This document shows, piece by piece, positions 47,003-57,683 of a stretch of 64,000 bases of DNA (position 1 is its first letter; each line of letters starts with the position of its first letter). Under the pieces are notes generated by a model. That model was not told where the DNA came from. It made no database searches and worked only from the letters and a program-made list of their open reading frames with translations. The DNA comes from Nocardioides limicola (GTDB lineage: Bacteria; Actinomycetota; Actinomycetes; Propionibacteriales; Nocardioidaceae). The position numbers were made by a program, and so were the translations under genes. The stretch lies in contig NZ_JAERJA010000001.1 of assembly GCF_016827675.1 (NCBI RefSeq), positions 682,001 to 746,000 of the forward strand. The letters are read 5' to 3'.

Positions 47003-48592
47003 CTAGCCCACCGAGCGGGTCCGGTCGCCCCAGAACTGGGCCCGGAGCGCCTTCTTGTCCGGCTTGCCCAGCGCGGTGAGCGGGATCGAGTCGACCGGCA
47101 GGACCTGCTTGGGTGCCTGCACCGATCCCTTCTTCTCCTTGACCAGATCGGCGATCTCGGCGGCCAGCGCGTCGTCGTACTCGTGCCCCTCGCGGAGCAC
47201 CACCAGCGCGGTGACGGCTTCACCCCACCGTTCGTCCGGGGTGCCGATCACTGCCACCTGGGCGACCGCCGGGTGAGTGCCGATGACATCCTCGACCTCG
47301 CGCGGGAACACGTTGAAGCCGCCGGTGACGATCATGTCCTTGGTCCGGTCGACGATGTACCAGTAGCCGTCCGCGTCCTCACGGGCCACGTCCCCGGTGC
47401 GCAGCCAGCCGTCGCGGAACGTCTCCGCGGTCGCCTCGGGCAGGTTCCAGTAGCCCCCGGCCAGCAACGGCCCCGCGACACAGATCTCGCCGGGCTCGCC
47501 GGCGGGCACCTCGTTGCCGTCGGCGTCGAGCAGCGCGGTGCGCAGGAACGCCGACGGGCGGCCGCAGGAGGACAGTCGCTCGGGGTGTGCCAGGTCGTGG
47601 TCGGCGCGGCCGAGGTAACTGATCACCATCGGCGCCTCGGACTGTCCGTAGTACTGCGCGAAGATCGGCCCGAACCGTTCGATCGCCTCGGCCAGCCTGG
47701 TCGGGTTGATCGGCGCCGCGCCGTAGTAGACGGTCTCCAGTGAGGACAGGTCCCGGGTGTGCGAGTCCGGGTGGTCCAGCAGGGCGTAGAGCATCGACGG
47801 CACCAGCATGGTCGCGGTGATCCGCTGCTCCTCGATGGTGCGCAGCACCTCGGCGGGGTCGAACTTCGAGAGCACCACCAGCGAGCCGCCCTGGACCACC
47901 ACCGGCACGAAGAACGCCGCGCCGGCGTGCGACAGCGGGGTACACATCAGGAACTTCGGCTGGGTGGGCCACTCCCACTCGGCGAGTTGCACCTGGGTCA
48001 TCGTGTTCATCGTCTCGGCGGTGCCGATGACGCCCTTGGGCTTGCCGGTGGTGCCGCCGGTGTAGGCGATGGAGACCACGTGGTCGGGCGCCAGCAGTCG
48101 GGCCCGCAGTGGCACCTCGGGGTACGTCGCGGCCAGCGCCACCAGGTCAGTGCCGGTCTCGGCGAGCGTGTCCGGCACCGGACCGATGGTGAGCACCCGC
48201 TTGAGACCGTCGCAGCGTTCCAGCAGTTCGACGGCCCGGCCCGCGAAGACCGGGTCGACGATCAGGGTGTCGATGCCGGCGTCATTGATCACGTAGGCGT
48301 GGTCGTCGGCCGAGCCGAGCGGATGCAGGGCGGTCCGCCGGAACCCCTGGGTCTGGCCGGCGCCGAGGATGTAGAGCACCTCGGGGCGGTTCAGCGCCAG
48401 CAGCGCCGACGGGGTGCCGCCGAGTCCGTCGAAGGCCTGGACGTACTGGCTGATCCGGGTGGCGACGTCCCCACCTGTCAGCGTCACCGGCCCGCTGGGC
48501 GTATCGATCGAGATGACCGGGTCGTCGTGGTGGCGGCGCAAGGCCGCCACCATCAGATGGCCGTTGTGGGTTCCCCAGCGCAGTGTGTCCAT
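47003..48592 (-). CDS. Acyl-CoA synthetase (AMP-forming), KstR-controlled
   Basis: This 529-residue ANL-family ligase has YTGGTTGKPKG, YYGQSE, TGDVAREDADGYWYIVDRTKDMI and the catalytic lysine region LTALGKPDKKALR. Placed behind a perfect KstR-like palindrome, it probably activates a steroid or side-chain acid. It may resemble FadD8 or FadD17, but I cannot separate these. TAGTAT 6 nt before the ATG gives a leaderless message. Confidence 0.87.
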   Translation of the reverse strand: MDTLRWGTHNGHLMVAALRRHHDDPVISIDTPSGPVTLTGGDVATRISQYVQAFDGLGGTPSALLALNRPEVLYILGAGQTQGFRRTALHPLGSADDHAYVINDAGIDTLIVDPVFAGRAVELLERCDGLKRVLTIGPVPDTLAETGTDLVALAATYPEVPLRARLLAPDHVVSIAYTGGTTGKPKGVIGTAETMNTMTQVQLAEWEWPTQPKFLMCTPLSHAGAAFFVPVVVQGGSLVVLSKFDPAEVLRTIEEQRITATMLVPSMLYALLDHPDSHTRDLSSLETVYYGAAPINPTRLAEAIERFGPIFAQYYGQSEAPMVISYLGRADHDLAHPERLSSCGRPSAFLRTALLDADGNEVPAGEPGEICVAGPLLAGGYWNLPEATAETFRDGWLRTGDVAREDADGYWYIVDRTKDMIVTGGFNVFPREVEDVIGTHPAVAQVAVIGTPDERWGEAVTALVVLREGHEYDDALAAEIADLVKEKKGSVQAPKQVLPVDSIPLTALGKPDKKALRAQFWGDRTRSVG

Positions 48593-48598
48593 GCCCCG

Positions 48599-48616
48599 AT
48601 ACTAGAACGTGTTCTA
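48599..48616 (-). promoter_or_regulatory. KstR-like operator of the acyl-CoA ligase gene
   Basis: TAGAACGTGTTCTA (48603-48616) is a perfect 6+2+6 palindrome. The minus-strand -10 TAGTAT (48599-48604) overlaps it and lies 6 nt before the start codon. This is the best match to the KstR consensus in the window. Confidence 0.8.
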
Positions 48617-48628
48617 TGTGCGAGGGAA

Positions 48629-48690
48629 CCCCCTGCTCAAGCCGCACCCCTGCTCAACCCGCACCCCTGCTCAACCCGCACCCCTGCTCA
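48629..48690 (-). repeat. 17-bp stop-codon repeat array G
   Basis: On the minus strand TGAGCAGGGGTGCGGGT is repeated three times (from 48690, 48673 and 48656; the third has one change), with a partial fourth copy. The first TGA is the stop codon of the flavin-dependent oxidoreductase gene. The period is exactly 17 bp. The array ends 13 bp before the KstR-like operator of the next gene. Confidence 0.88.
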
Positions 48691-49734
48691 GGCGAGCAGC
48701 TCGGCCACCTGCCTGACCTCGTCCGCGCCCCGACAGCTCAGCAGCAACGTGGTCACCCCGGTCGCCTCCCACTCGGCCACCCGCTCCTTGACATAGCCGG
48801 CGTCGCCGATGATGTGCATGTCGGTGACCAGCTCGTCGGGGATCAGCCCGGTCGCCTTCTCCTTCTCCCCGGCGAGGTAGAGCTCCTGCACCTGCGCCGC
48901 CAGATCGGCGTACCCCATCCGCTCGAAGACCTGCTTGTGGAAGTTCTGGTCCTTCGCACCCATCCCGCCCATGTAGAGGGACACGAAGGGCTTCATCGCG
49001 TCGATCACCGCCTGCCGGGCCGGACCGTTGTCCTCGGTGATCTGCAGGTGGCAGGTCGCGGCGATCTCGAAGTCCGCGCGTGTACGACGCGCTCCCGGAC
49101 GCGCGAAACCCTCGTCCAGCCAGGGCTGGTACATGCCGGCGCTGGTCGGGGTGTAGAAGATCGGGATCCAGCCGTCGGCGATCTCGGCCGTCTGTGCGAC
49201 GTTCTTGGGCCCCTCGGCGCCGAGCCAGATCGGCACGTCGGCCCGGAGCGGGTGCACGATCGGCTTCAGCGGCTTGCCCAGGCCCACCGCGCCCGGCCCG
49301 GCGTACGGGAGCGGGTGGTGCGGCCCGTCGTTGGTGACCGGCGCCTCGCGGGCGAGCACCTGGCGGATGATCGAGACCACCTCACGGGTGCGGGCCAGCG
49401 GCTTCGAGAAGGGTTGGCCGTACCACCCCTCCACCACCTGCGGGCCGCTCACGCCCATGCCCAGGATCACCCGTCCCCCACTGAGGTGGTCGAGGGTCAA
49501 CGTGTGCATCGCGATCGAGGTCGGTGTCCGGCCGGACATCTGCACGATCGAGGTACCGAGCCGGACCCGGGAGGTCTCCCGTCCCCACCAGGCCAACGGG
49601 GTGAAGGCGTCGGAGCCCCACGCTTCGGCGGTGAAGATCGCGTCGAAGCCACTCGCCTCGGCCGCGGCGACCAGTTCCCCTACGCCGGCAGGGGGCTGCG
49701 CACCCCAATATCCCAACTGCAGACCCAACTTCAT
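48688..49734 (-). CDS. LLM-class (F420-dependent type) oxidoreductase, Rv3520c-like
   Basis: This 348-residue luciferase-like TIM barrel has the N-terminal KLGLQLGYWG, the AEAWGSDAFTPLAW segment and LTLDHLSGGRVILGMGVSGPQV near the cofactor site. Actinobacterial members use F420. Its order and orientation match Rv3520c next to Rv3521-Rv3523 of the KstR region. GAGGAGA precedes ATG 49734. The substrate is probably a steroid intermediate; not established. Confidence 0.85.
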   Translation of the reverse strand: MKLGLQLGYWGAQPPAGVGELVAAAEASGFDAIFTAEAWGSDAFTPLAWWGRETSRVRLGTSIVQMSGRTPTSIAMHTLTLDHLSGGRVILGMGVSGPQVVEGWYGQPFSKPLARTREVVSIIRQVLAREAPVTNDGPHHPLPYAGPGAVGLGKPLKPIVHPLRADVPIWLGAEGPKNVAQTAEIADGWIPIFYTPTSAGMYQPWLDEGFARPGARRTRADFEIAATCHLQITEDNGPARQAVIDAMKPFVSLYMGGMGAKDQNFHKQVFERMGYADLAAQVQELYLAGEKEKATGLIPDELVTDMHIIGDAGYVKERVAEWEATGVTTLLLSCRGADEVRQVAELLA

Positions 49735-49770
49735 GCTGTCTCCTCGCGTCGATACCCTTGTGTAGCACAC

Positions 49771-49789
49771 TAGAACATGTTTCAATTCT
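49771..49789. promoter_or_regulatory. KstR-like operator between the LLM gene and the DUF35 gene
   Basis: TAGAACATGTTTCA (49771-49784) fits TnnAACnnGTTnnA. A weak -10 AATTCT (49784-49789) lies 5 nt before the ATG at 49795, so the plus-strand message may be leaderless. Confidence 0.7.
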
Positions 49790-49794
49790 GAGCC

Positions 49795-50757
49795 ATGACG
49801 TCCCCACTGACTGCGCCCATGCGGGTGTCCTTCGACTACACCCGGTCGGTCGGCCCCGTGCTGTCGAAGTTTCTCACCGGACTGCGTGATCAGCGCCTGA
49901 TCGGCGGCCGCCTGGCCGACGGCCGGGTGGCGGTCCCCCCGCCCGAGTACGACCCGCAGACGCACCTCGCACTCACCGAATTCGTCGAGGTCGGCCAGAC
50001 CGGCACGGTGGTCACCTGGTCCTGGGTCTCCGAGCCGGTGCCCGGGCAGCCGCTGGACCGTCCCTTCGCTTATGCGCTGGTCCTGTTCGACGGCTCCGAC
50101 ACCCCGATGCTGCACGCCCTGGACGTGCCGTCGGCCGACGCGGTCCGCACCGGCATGCGGGTCCGGGTGCGCTGGGCAGAGGAGCGCAGCGGCGTGATCA
50201 CCGACATCGCCTGCCTCGAGCCGGCCGACGCCGACGCCGACGTCGCCGCCCAGGCCCCGGCGACAGGGGACGGCGAGGCCGTCACCGGCATCATCACCCC
50301 GGTCGACCTGCACTACACCTACGCCGCCTCCAGCGAGGAGTCGACGTTCTTCCGCGGGCTGGCCGAGGGCCGGCTGATCGGGCAGCGCTGCCCCACCTGC
50401 CACAAGGTCTACGTGCCGCCGCGCGGCGCCTGCCCCGTGGACGGCGTCGCCACCATCGAGGACGTGGAGTTGCCGCACACCGGCACCGTGACCACCTTCT
50501 GCATCGTCAACGTGCCGTTCCTCGGCCAGCGCATCGACCCGCCGTACGTCTCGGCGTACGTCCTGCTCGACGGCGCGGACATCGCCATCCAGCACCTGAT
50601 CCTGGACATTCCCGCCGACGAGGTGCGGATGGGCATGCGGGTCGAGGCGGTCTGGCGCCCCCGCGAGGAGTGGGGCACCACGATCGAGAACATCAACGGA
50701 TTCCGACCCACGGGTGAGCCCGACGCCGACTTCGCGTCCTTCGCCCAACACCTGTGA
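49795..50757 (+). CDS. Double DUF35 (OB-fold/zinc-ribbon) protein, Rv3521-like
   Basis: This 320-residue protein contains two DUF35-type halves. The first (about 12-145) has an OB fold but no Cys; the second (about 165-310) has a zinc ribbon CPTCHK...ACPVD (three of four usual Cys) and an OB fold. DUF35 proteins bind and activate thiolase-like partners, as ChsH2 does for the Ltp2 retro-aldolase. The two thiolase-fold genes that follow are the likely partners, so this is probably the accessory subunit of a steroid aldolase or thiolase. Confidence 0.85.
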   Translation: MTSPLTAPMRVSFDYTRSVGPVLSKFLTGLRDQRLIGGRLADGRVAVPPPEYDPQTHLALTEFVEVGQTGTVVTWSWVSEPVPGQPLDRPFAYALVLFDGSDTPMLHALDVPSADAVRTGMRVRVRWAEERSGVITDIACLEPADADADVAAQAPATGDGEAVTGIITPVDLHYTYAASSEESTFFRGLAEGRLIGQRCPTCHKVYVPPRGACPVDGVATIEDVELPHTGTVTTFCIVNVPFLGQRIDPPYVSAYVLLDGADIAIQHLILDIPADEVRMGMRVEAVWRPREEWGTTIENINGFRPTGEPDADFASFAQHL

Positions 50758-50768
50758 GAGGAGGCGTT

Positions 50769-51818
50769 ATGAGAGACGTTGCTGTCGTCGGCTTCGCCCA
50801 ACGCCAGATGGATGTGTTCCCCGGCTCCCCCACGATGGTGGAGCTGCTGGTGCCGCTGTTCGCCGAGTGCTACGAGCAGACCGGCTGGACCCGCTCGGAC
50901 ATCGACTTCTGGTGCTCCGGCTCGTCGGACTACCTGGCCGGCCGATCGTTCTCGTTCGTGCAGGCGGTGGACGCGATCGGTGCGCTGCCTCCGGTCAACG
51001 AGTCCCATGTCGAGATGGACGCGGCTTGGGCGCTCTACGAGGCCTGGGTCAAGATCCAGACCGGCGAGGTGGACACGGCTCTGGTCTACGGGTTCGGCAA
51101 GTCCTCGGCCGGGCTGTTGCGCCGAGTGCTGGCGCTCCAACTCGACCCGTACACGCTGACCCCGTTGTGGCCGGACACCGTCTCGCTGGCCGGCCTGCAG
51201 GCGCGGCTCGGGATCGAAGCGGGCCTCTGGGACGAGAAGGCGATGGCCGAGGTGGTCGCCCGCTCACTCACCGATGCGGAGGGGCGTGAGTACCCCATCC
51301 GCAGCGGCGCCACCACCGCTGCCGAGCTCCTCGCCGCTCCGCTGTACGCCGACCCGCTGCGCAAGCACGACTGCGCCCCGGTCACCGACGGCGCGGCTGC
51401 GATCGTGCTCGCTGCCGGCGACAAGGCCCGCGATGTCTGCGAGCGTCCCGCCTGGATCACCGGGATCGCCCACAACGTGGATTCCCTGCACCTGGGTGGC
51501 CGGGAGCTGACCACGTCGGCCAGCGCCACCCGGGCGGCTGCCGCCGTCGGCAGCCTCGACGGTGTCGAGATCGCCGAGCTGCACGCACCGTTCAGCCACC
51601 AGGAGCTGATTCTGCGCGAGGCACTCGGCCTGGGCGCCGACGTACGGATCTCCCCCTCGGGAGGGGCCCTGACCGGCAACCCGATGTTCTCCGCGGGGCT
51701 GATCCGGATCGGCGAGGCCGCCTCGTCGATCATCCGCGGGGAGGCCGGCCGGACCCTCGGCCACGCCACCTCGGGACCGCTGTTGCAACAGAACCTCGTG
51801 ACTGTGATGGAGGCCTGA
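50769..51818 (+). CDS. Thiolase-fold lipid-transfer/aldolase protein, Rv3522 (ltp4)-like
   Basis: This 349-residue protein of the SCP-x thiolase family lacks the usual nucleophilic Cys (the aligned stretch reads NESHVEMDAAW), though HAPFSHQE and GGALTGNPMFSAGL are kept. That fits an Ltp-type retro-aldolase or non-classical thiolase. GAGGAGG precedes ATG 50769; GTG 50754 would overlap the previous stop. It lies between the DUF35 gene and the second thiolase-fold gene. Confidence 0.82.
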   Translation: MRDVAVVGFAQRQMDVFPGSPTMVELLVPLFAECYEQTGWTRSDIDFWCSGSSDYLAGRSFSFVQAVDAIGALPPVNESHVEMDAAWALYEAWVKIQTGEVDTALVYGFGKSSAGLLRRVLALQLDPYTLTPLWPDTVSLAGLQARLGIEAGLWDEKAMAEVVARSLTDAEGREYPIRSGATTAAELLAAPLYADPLRKHDCAPVTDGAAAIVLAAGDKARDVCERPAWITGIAHNVDSLHLGGRELTTSASATRAAAAVGSLDGVEIAELHAPFSHQELILREALGLGADVRISPSGGALTGNPMFSAGLIRIGEAASSIIRGEAGRTLGHATSGPLLQQNLVTVMEA

Positions 51819-51819
51819 G

Positions 51820-52980
<1,161 letters not shown>

Positions 52981-53046
52981 CGAGGTGTCACATCTGGTCG
53001 GCCGAGGTGTCACATCTGGTCGCGCGAGGTGTCACATCTGGTCGCC
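52981..53046 (+). repeat. 22-bp stop-codon repeat array C (TCACATCTGG core)
   Basis: The first unit begins at the base after the ltp3 stop codon. Units start at 52981, 53003 and 53025: CGAGGTG, core TCACATCTGGTC, then GGC, GCG or GCC. Only the last three bases differ between units. The array ends 50 bp before the -10 of map; the remaining 53047-53095 shows nothing recognisable. Confidence 0.9.
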
Positions 53047-53108
53047 ACAAGCCCCGCGGTGATGGCCACCCACCGCGACCTGACCGGCGGGTGCGTAGCC
53101 TGTCACGC

Positions 53109-53882
53109 GTGATCGAACTGCGCACCCCGACCGAGATCGAGCAGATGCGACCCGCCGGCCGATTCGTGGCCGACGTACTCGCTCAGGTGTCGGCTGCCGC
53201 CGACGTCGGCGTCAACCTGCTCGAACTCGACGAGTTGGCCCACCGGTTGATCCGCGAGCGCGGTGCCACGAGTTGCTACGTCGACTACCACCCGTCGTTC
53301 GGCGGTTCTCCCTTCGGGCACGTGATCTGTACGTCGGTCAACGACGCCGTGCTGCACGGCCTTCCGCACGACTACGTGCTGGCCGACGGCGACCTGCTCA
53401 GCCTGGATTTCGCCATCAGCCTGGACGGGTGGGTCTGCGACTCGGCGGTGAGCCTGATCATCGGCACGCCGCGGGAGCGTGACGAGTGGCTGATCGAGGT
53501 GAGCCGGCGCGCCCTCGCAGCCGGCATCGCCGCGGCCCAGCCGGGAGGGCACCTGGGTGACATCTCGGCCGCGATCGGAGACGTGGCCCGGGCAGAGGGA
53601 CTGTCGGTGAACATGCAGTTCGGCGGACACGGCGTCGGCCGCACCATGCACGAGGATCCGCACGTCCCCAACGACGGGCGGCGCGGGCGAGGGCTCAAGC
53701 TCAAGCCGGGCCTGGTGCTGGCGATCGAACCGTGGTTCCTGCACACCACCGACGACATCTACACGGATCCGGACGGGTGGACGCTGCGGAGCGTGGACGG
53801 GTCCCGGGGTGCGCACAGCGAGCACACCGTCGCGATCACCCCCGACGGCCCCCTCGTCCTCACCGCCCCACCGACGAAGTAG
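53109..53882 (+). CDS. map: Methionine aminopeptidase, type I
   Basis: This 257-residue enzyme removes N-terminal Met from proteins. The five metal ligands are seen: Asp in LSLDFAISLDG, Asp in VCDSAVSL, His in GHGVGRTMHEDP, Glu in AIEPWF and Glu in SEHTVAIT. GTG 53109 is used; TAGCCT 7 nt upstream suggests a leaderless message. Its presence between steroid genes is probably incidental. The TAG stop lies inside the first unit of array D. Confidence 0.95.
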   Translation: MIELRTPTEIEQMRPAGRFVADVLAQVSAAADVGVNLLELDELAHRLIRERGATSCYVDYHPSFGGSPFGHVICTSVNDAVLHGLPHDYVLADGDLLSLDFAISLDGWVCDSAVSLIIGTPRERDEWLIEVSRRALAAGIAAAQPGGHLGDISAAIGDVARAEGLSVNMQFGGHGVGRTMHEDPHVPNDGRRGRGLKLKPGLVLAIEPWFLHTTDDIYTDPDGWTLRSVDGSRGAHSEHTVAITPDGPLVLTAPPTK

Positions 53883-53962
53883 CCCTTCTGGTCCGCCGAG
53901 GTCTCACTTCTCGGCGCACGAGGTCTCATTTCTCGGCGCACGAAGTGTCACTTCTCGCCCGC
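53875..53962 (+). repeat. 22-bp stop-codon repeat array D
   Basis: Units start at 53875, 53897, 53919 and 53941 with exact 22-bp period, and a fifth begins at 53963. The first, CGAAGTAGCCCT..., contains the TAG stop of map. The others read CGAGGTCTCAYTTCTCGGCG or close. CGCCGAG (53894-53900) pairs with CTCGGCG (53910-53916) over a 9-nt loop. The array fills the gap to the convergent AbiEi gene. Confidence 0.9.
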
Positions 53963-53979
53963 CGAGCACCCCGAACTGG

Positions 53980-54927
53980 TCAGCGACGCCACTGCCGGTC
54001 CACTGCCTCGCGCGCGTACCGCCGCTTGGCCACCGCAGAACGCTCACGGATCACCGCACGCAGCTCGTCCAACCAGGCGGACAGCCGCTCGCCGGCCAGA
54101 TCCTCCTTGCGTACGACGATCACGTGCCACCCGTGGGCAGCCAGCCACGCGCGCCGACGCTGATCTCGCACCGCGTGCTCCGGACCGTGGAACTCCTCGC
54201 CGTCGTACTCGACGGCGATGCGCCACTCGGGATAGGCATGATCGAGACGCCACAGCACCCGACCGTCCACGGCGATCTCCCACTGGAGCATCGGCGCGGG
54301 CAGACCGTCTCGGAGAATCGCCATCCGGCACCACGACTCCCCCGGCGACTCGGCCAGCGCGGAGGCGAGGGGTGCCAATCGGCGCACCTGTGTCACTCCA
54401 CGCCGGCCCTTGAATCGTGGCAGCGCCCGCTGGAAGTCCTGCACACAGAGGCCGCAGTGGCGCATGAAAGCGTCAAGTACCGCGAGCGCCCGCGCGTCAC
54501 CACGCAGGCACGCCAGGTCCATCGCGGTACGCAACGGTGTGGTCACCCGGACTCCGCACACGCTGACGATGTCGTGGGCGGCCAGATCCCGCTTCCCGCC
54601 GACGAACTCGCGGCGGCGGGAAGCCTGGGCGCCACCGACCGAGACGACCTCGAGCCGCGGTGGCCGACCTCGTTCACTGGGTTCGAGGGCATCGATCCCG
54701 TGCAGCCACGCGGCCGACCGGTCCACCACCACGGCATGCCGCGGGAGGATCAGGCTGGCCGCCTCCGCCCGAGTCTCCAGGGTGTCTGGCACCGCCGCAT
54801 GGGCGTAGACGCCGTGGAGCACTCGTCGTACCAGCCCGGCCTCGAGCCATCGCCTCAACTGTCGATCCGTGATGCCGAGGTGCGGCAGCTGGCTGCGGGT
54901 GAAGAACCGGTCGGGAATCTGAGTCAT
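53980..54927 (-). CDS. AbiEi-type wHTH plus DUF559 nuclease-like protein
   Basis: This 315-residue protein has an N-terminal winged-helix domain (ITDRQLRRWLEAGLVRRVLHG) as in type IV antitoxin AbiEi, and a C-terminal Vsr-like domain of the restriction-endonuclease fold (IAVEYDGEEFH with conserved Asp and Glu; HGWHVIVVRKEDL). No AbiEii nucleotidyltransferase partner lies nearby. Such solitary proteins are common in actinomycetes and their role is unknown. Confidence 0.82.
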   Translation of the reverse strand: MTQIPDRFFTRSQLPHLGITDRQLRRWLEAGLVRRVLHGVYAHAAVPDTLETRAEAASLILPRHAVVVDRSAAWLHGIDALEPSERGRPPRLEVVSVGGAQASRRREFVGGKRDLAAHDIVSVCGVRVTTPLRTAMDLACLRGDARALAVLDAFMRHCGLCVQDFQRALPRFKGRRGVTQVRRLAPLASALAESPGESWCRMAILRDGLPAPMLQWEIAVDGRVLWRLDHAYPEWRIAVEYDGEEFHGPEHAVRDQRRRAWLAAHGWHVIVVRKEDLAGERLSAWLDELRAVIRERSAVAKRRYAREAVDRQWRR

Positions 54928-55027
54928 ACCCTGGATCTACCCGGGGTCACCGCGACCAAACTCGTGGGCGAACGCCCTGTGGAGAACTCAGACGAGCCGC
55001 GACCCTGTGGAGAGCAAGCGGCCCCTC

Positions 55028-55093
55028 CCCGACCAGAAATGACATCTCGGCCGCCGAAGTCTGACACTTCGGCGGCCGAGATGAGCTACTTCG
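55028..55093 (-). repeat. 22-bp stop-codon repeat array E with 18-bp hairpin
   Basis: Read on the minus strand, units start at 55093 (the base after the P450 stop), 55071 and 55049: CGAAGTAGCTC..., CGAAGTGTCAG..., CGAGATGTCAT.... CATCTCGGCCGCCGAAGT (55043-55060) and ACTTCGGCGGCCGAGATG (55066-55083) are perfect complements around a 5-nt loop, an 18-bp hairpin followed on the minus strand by TCATTTCT. This should terminate transcription of the P450 gene. Confidence 0.92.
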
Positions 55094-56326
55094 TCAGCGG
55101 TAGGCGACCTGGAGGTCCTTGACGCCGTTGATCCAGGCGTGCCGGAGGCGGTCGGGCTCACCGAGCTGGCGAATGTTGGGAGCATGGTCGGCCAGCGAGT
55201 TGAGCATGATGTCGATCTCCATCCGGGCCAGGTTCGCCCCGATGCAGTAGTGGGCGCCATGGCCACCGAAGCCCACGTGCGGGTTCGGGTCGCGCATCAC
55301 GTCGAAGCGGAACGGGTCGTGGAACACGTCCTCGTCGAAGTTGGCGCTGGCGTAGAACATCGCCACCCGCGCACCCTCCTGGACCTCCACGCCGCCGACT
55401 TCGACGTCACGCAGCGCGGTGCGCTGGAAGGAGACCACCGGCGTCGCCCAGCGGACGATCTCGTCCACCGCGGTCTTGGGACGCTCACGCTTGTAGAGCT
55501 CCCACTGGTCGGGGTTCTGGAACAGCGCGTGCATGCCGTGCGTGATCGCGTTCCGGGTGGTCTCGTTGCCGGCCACGGCCAGCAGGATCACGAAGAAGCC
55601 GAACTCGTCGTCGTTGAGCGCGTGCCCGTCGACGTCCGCGGTGATCAGCTTGGTGATGATGTCGTCCTTGGGGGCGCCTCGCCGCTCCTCGGCGAGCGCC
55701 ATCGCGTAGCCGAGGATCTCCACCGACGCGGACTCCGGGTCGCCGGGGACGTCGGGGTCGTCGTACGACATCATCTGGTTCGACCAGTCGAAGAGCTTGC
55801 TCCGGTCCTCCTGCGGTACGCCGAGCAGTTCGGCGATCGCCTGCAGCGGCAGTTCGGCGGCGACATCGTCGACGAAGTTGCCCTCGCCCTTCTCGACGGC
55901 CTCCTCGACGATCCGGTTGGCCCGGCTCCGCAGCGCCTCCTCGAGAGCGTTCACCGCACGCGGGGTGAACCCACGGGAGATGATCTGCCGCAGTCGGGTG
56001 TGGTCCGGCGGGTCGTGGTGGATGAGCATCGCGCCCTGCAGCTCCACCTGGTCGCGGGTCATGTCCTCGGCGAACCGGATGATCACGCCGTTGCGCTGGG
56101 TGGAGAAGTCCTTGCTGTTCTTGGACACCGCCAGAACGTCCTCGTGCTTGGTCACCGCCCAGTAGCCGGTGTCGAGGAAGCCTGCGCGGGCCTCCGGTTC
56201 CTGCTCCACCCACGCCACCGGAGTGGTACGCCGGAGCTCCCGGAAGGCGTCGTGGGGCACACCTACCTGCATGCGGCTGGGGTCGGTCAGGTCAAGCCCT
56301 GTGAATACCGGGGGCGAGATGGTCAC
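55094..56326 (-). CDS. cyp125: Cytochrome P450, CYP125 family (steroid C26 oxidation)
   Basis: This 410-residue P450 shows the I-helix VAGNETTRN, the ExxR-type DEIVRWATPVVSFQRTAL region, and the heme-binding GFGGHGAHYCIGANLARM (axial Cys). Motifs DEFGFFVILLAVAGNETTRNAITHG and RLRQIISRGFTPRAV match what I recall of M. tuberculosis CYP125, which oxidises the cholesterol side chain at C26; CYP142 is the next best guess. Divergent position from fadA5 is the same as in M. tuberculosis. The start is GTG 56326 with GGAGG; a TTG 27 bases upstream is unlikely. A KstR-like site is 31 bp upstream. Confidence 0.9.
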   Translation of the reverse strand: MTISPPVFTGLDLTDPSRMQVGVPHDAFRELRRTTPVAWVEQEPEARAGFLDTGYWAVTKHEDVLAVSKNSKDFSTQRNGVIIRFAEDMTRDQVELQGAMLIHHDPPDHTRLRQIISRGFTPRAVNALEEALRSRANRIVEEAVEKGEGNFVDDVAAELPLQAIAELLGVPQEDRSKLFDWSNQMMSYDDPDVPGDPESASVEILGYAMALAEERRGAPKDDIITKLITADVDGHALNDDEFGFFVILLAVAGNETTRNAITHGMHALFQNPDQWELYKRERPKTAVDEIVRWATPVVSFQRTALRDVEVGGVEVQEGARVAMFYASANFDEDVFHDPFRFDVMRDPNPHVGFGGHGAHYCIGANLARMEIDIMLNSLADHAPNIRQLGEPDRLRHAWINGVKDLQVAYR

Positions 56327-56356
56327 TGGAATCCTCCGTGGTGCATCGGCCAAGAC

Positions 56357-56370
56357 TGGAACACGTTCTA
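56357..56370 (-). promoter_or_regulatory. KstR-like operator of cyp125
   Basis: TGGAACACGTTCTA (56357-56370) matches TnnAACnnGTTnnA at all fixed positions and lies 31 bp from the cyp125 start. A separate site controls the divergent fadA5 about 90 bp away. Confidence 0.78.
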
Positions 56371-56457
56371 GTGAGAGAGATTACATACTCTCGGTTTGTT
56401 ACGGAAGGGCCACGGCCGAATTTCTCCCTGAGAGTTTGCCCAGGACTGGCGCAGAAC

Positions 56458-57645
<1,188 letters not shown>

Positions 57646-57683
57646 CTCCGGATGACCCCGGAGAGCCTCGACCGGCAGTGACG

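Noticed and set aside
53980..54927. AbiE-type abortive-infection system
   Set aside because: Only the AbiEi-like protein with a nuclease-like C-terminus is present; no AbiEii toxin gene lies on either side.
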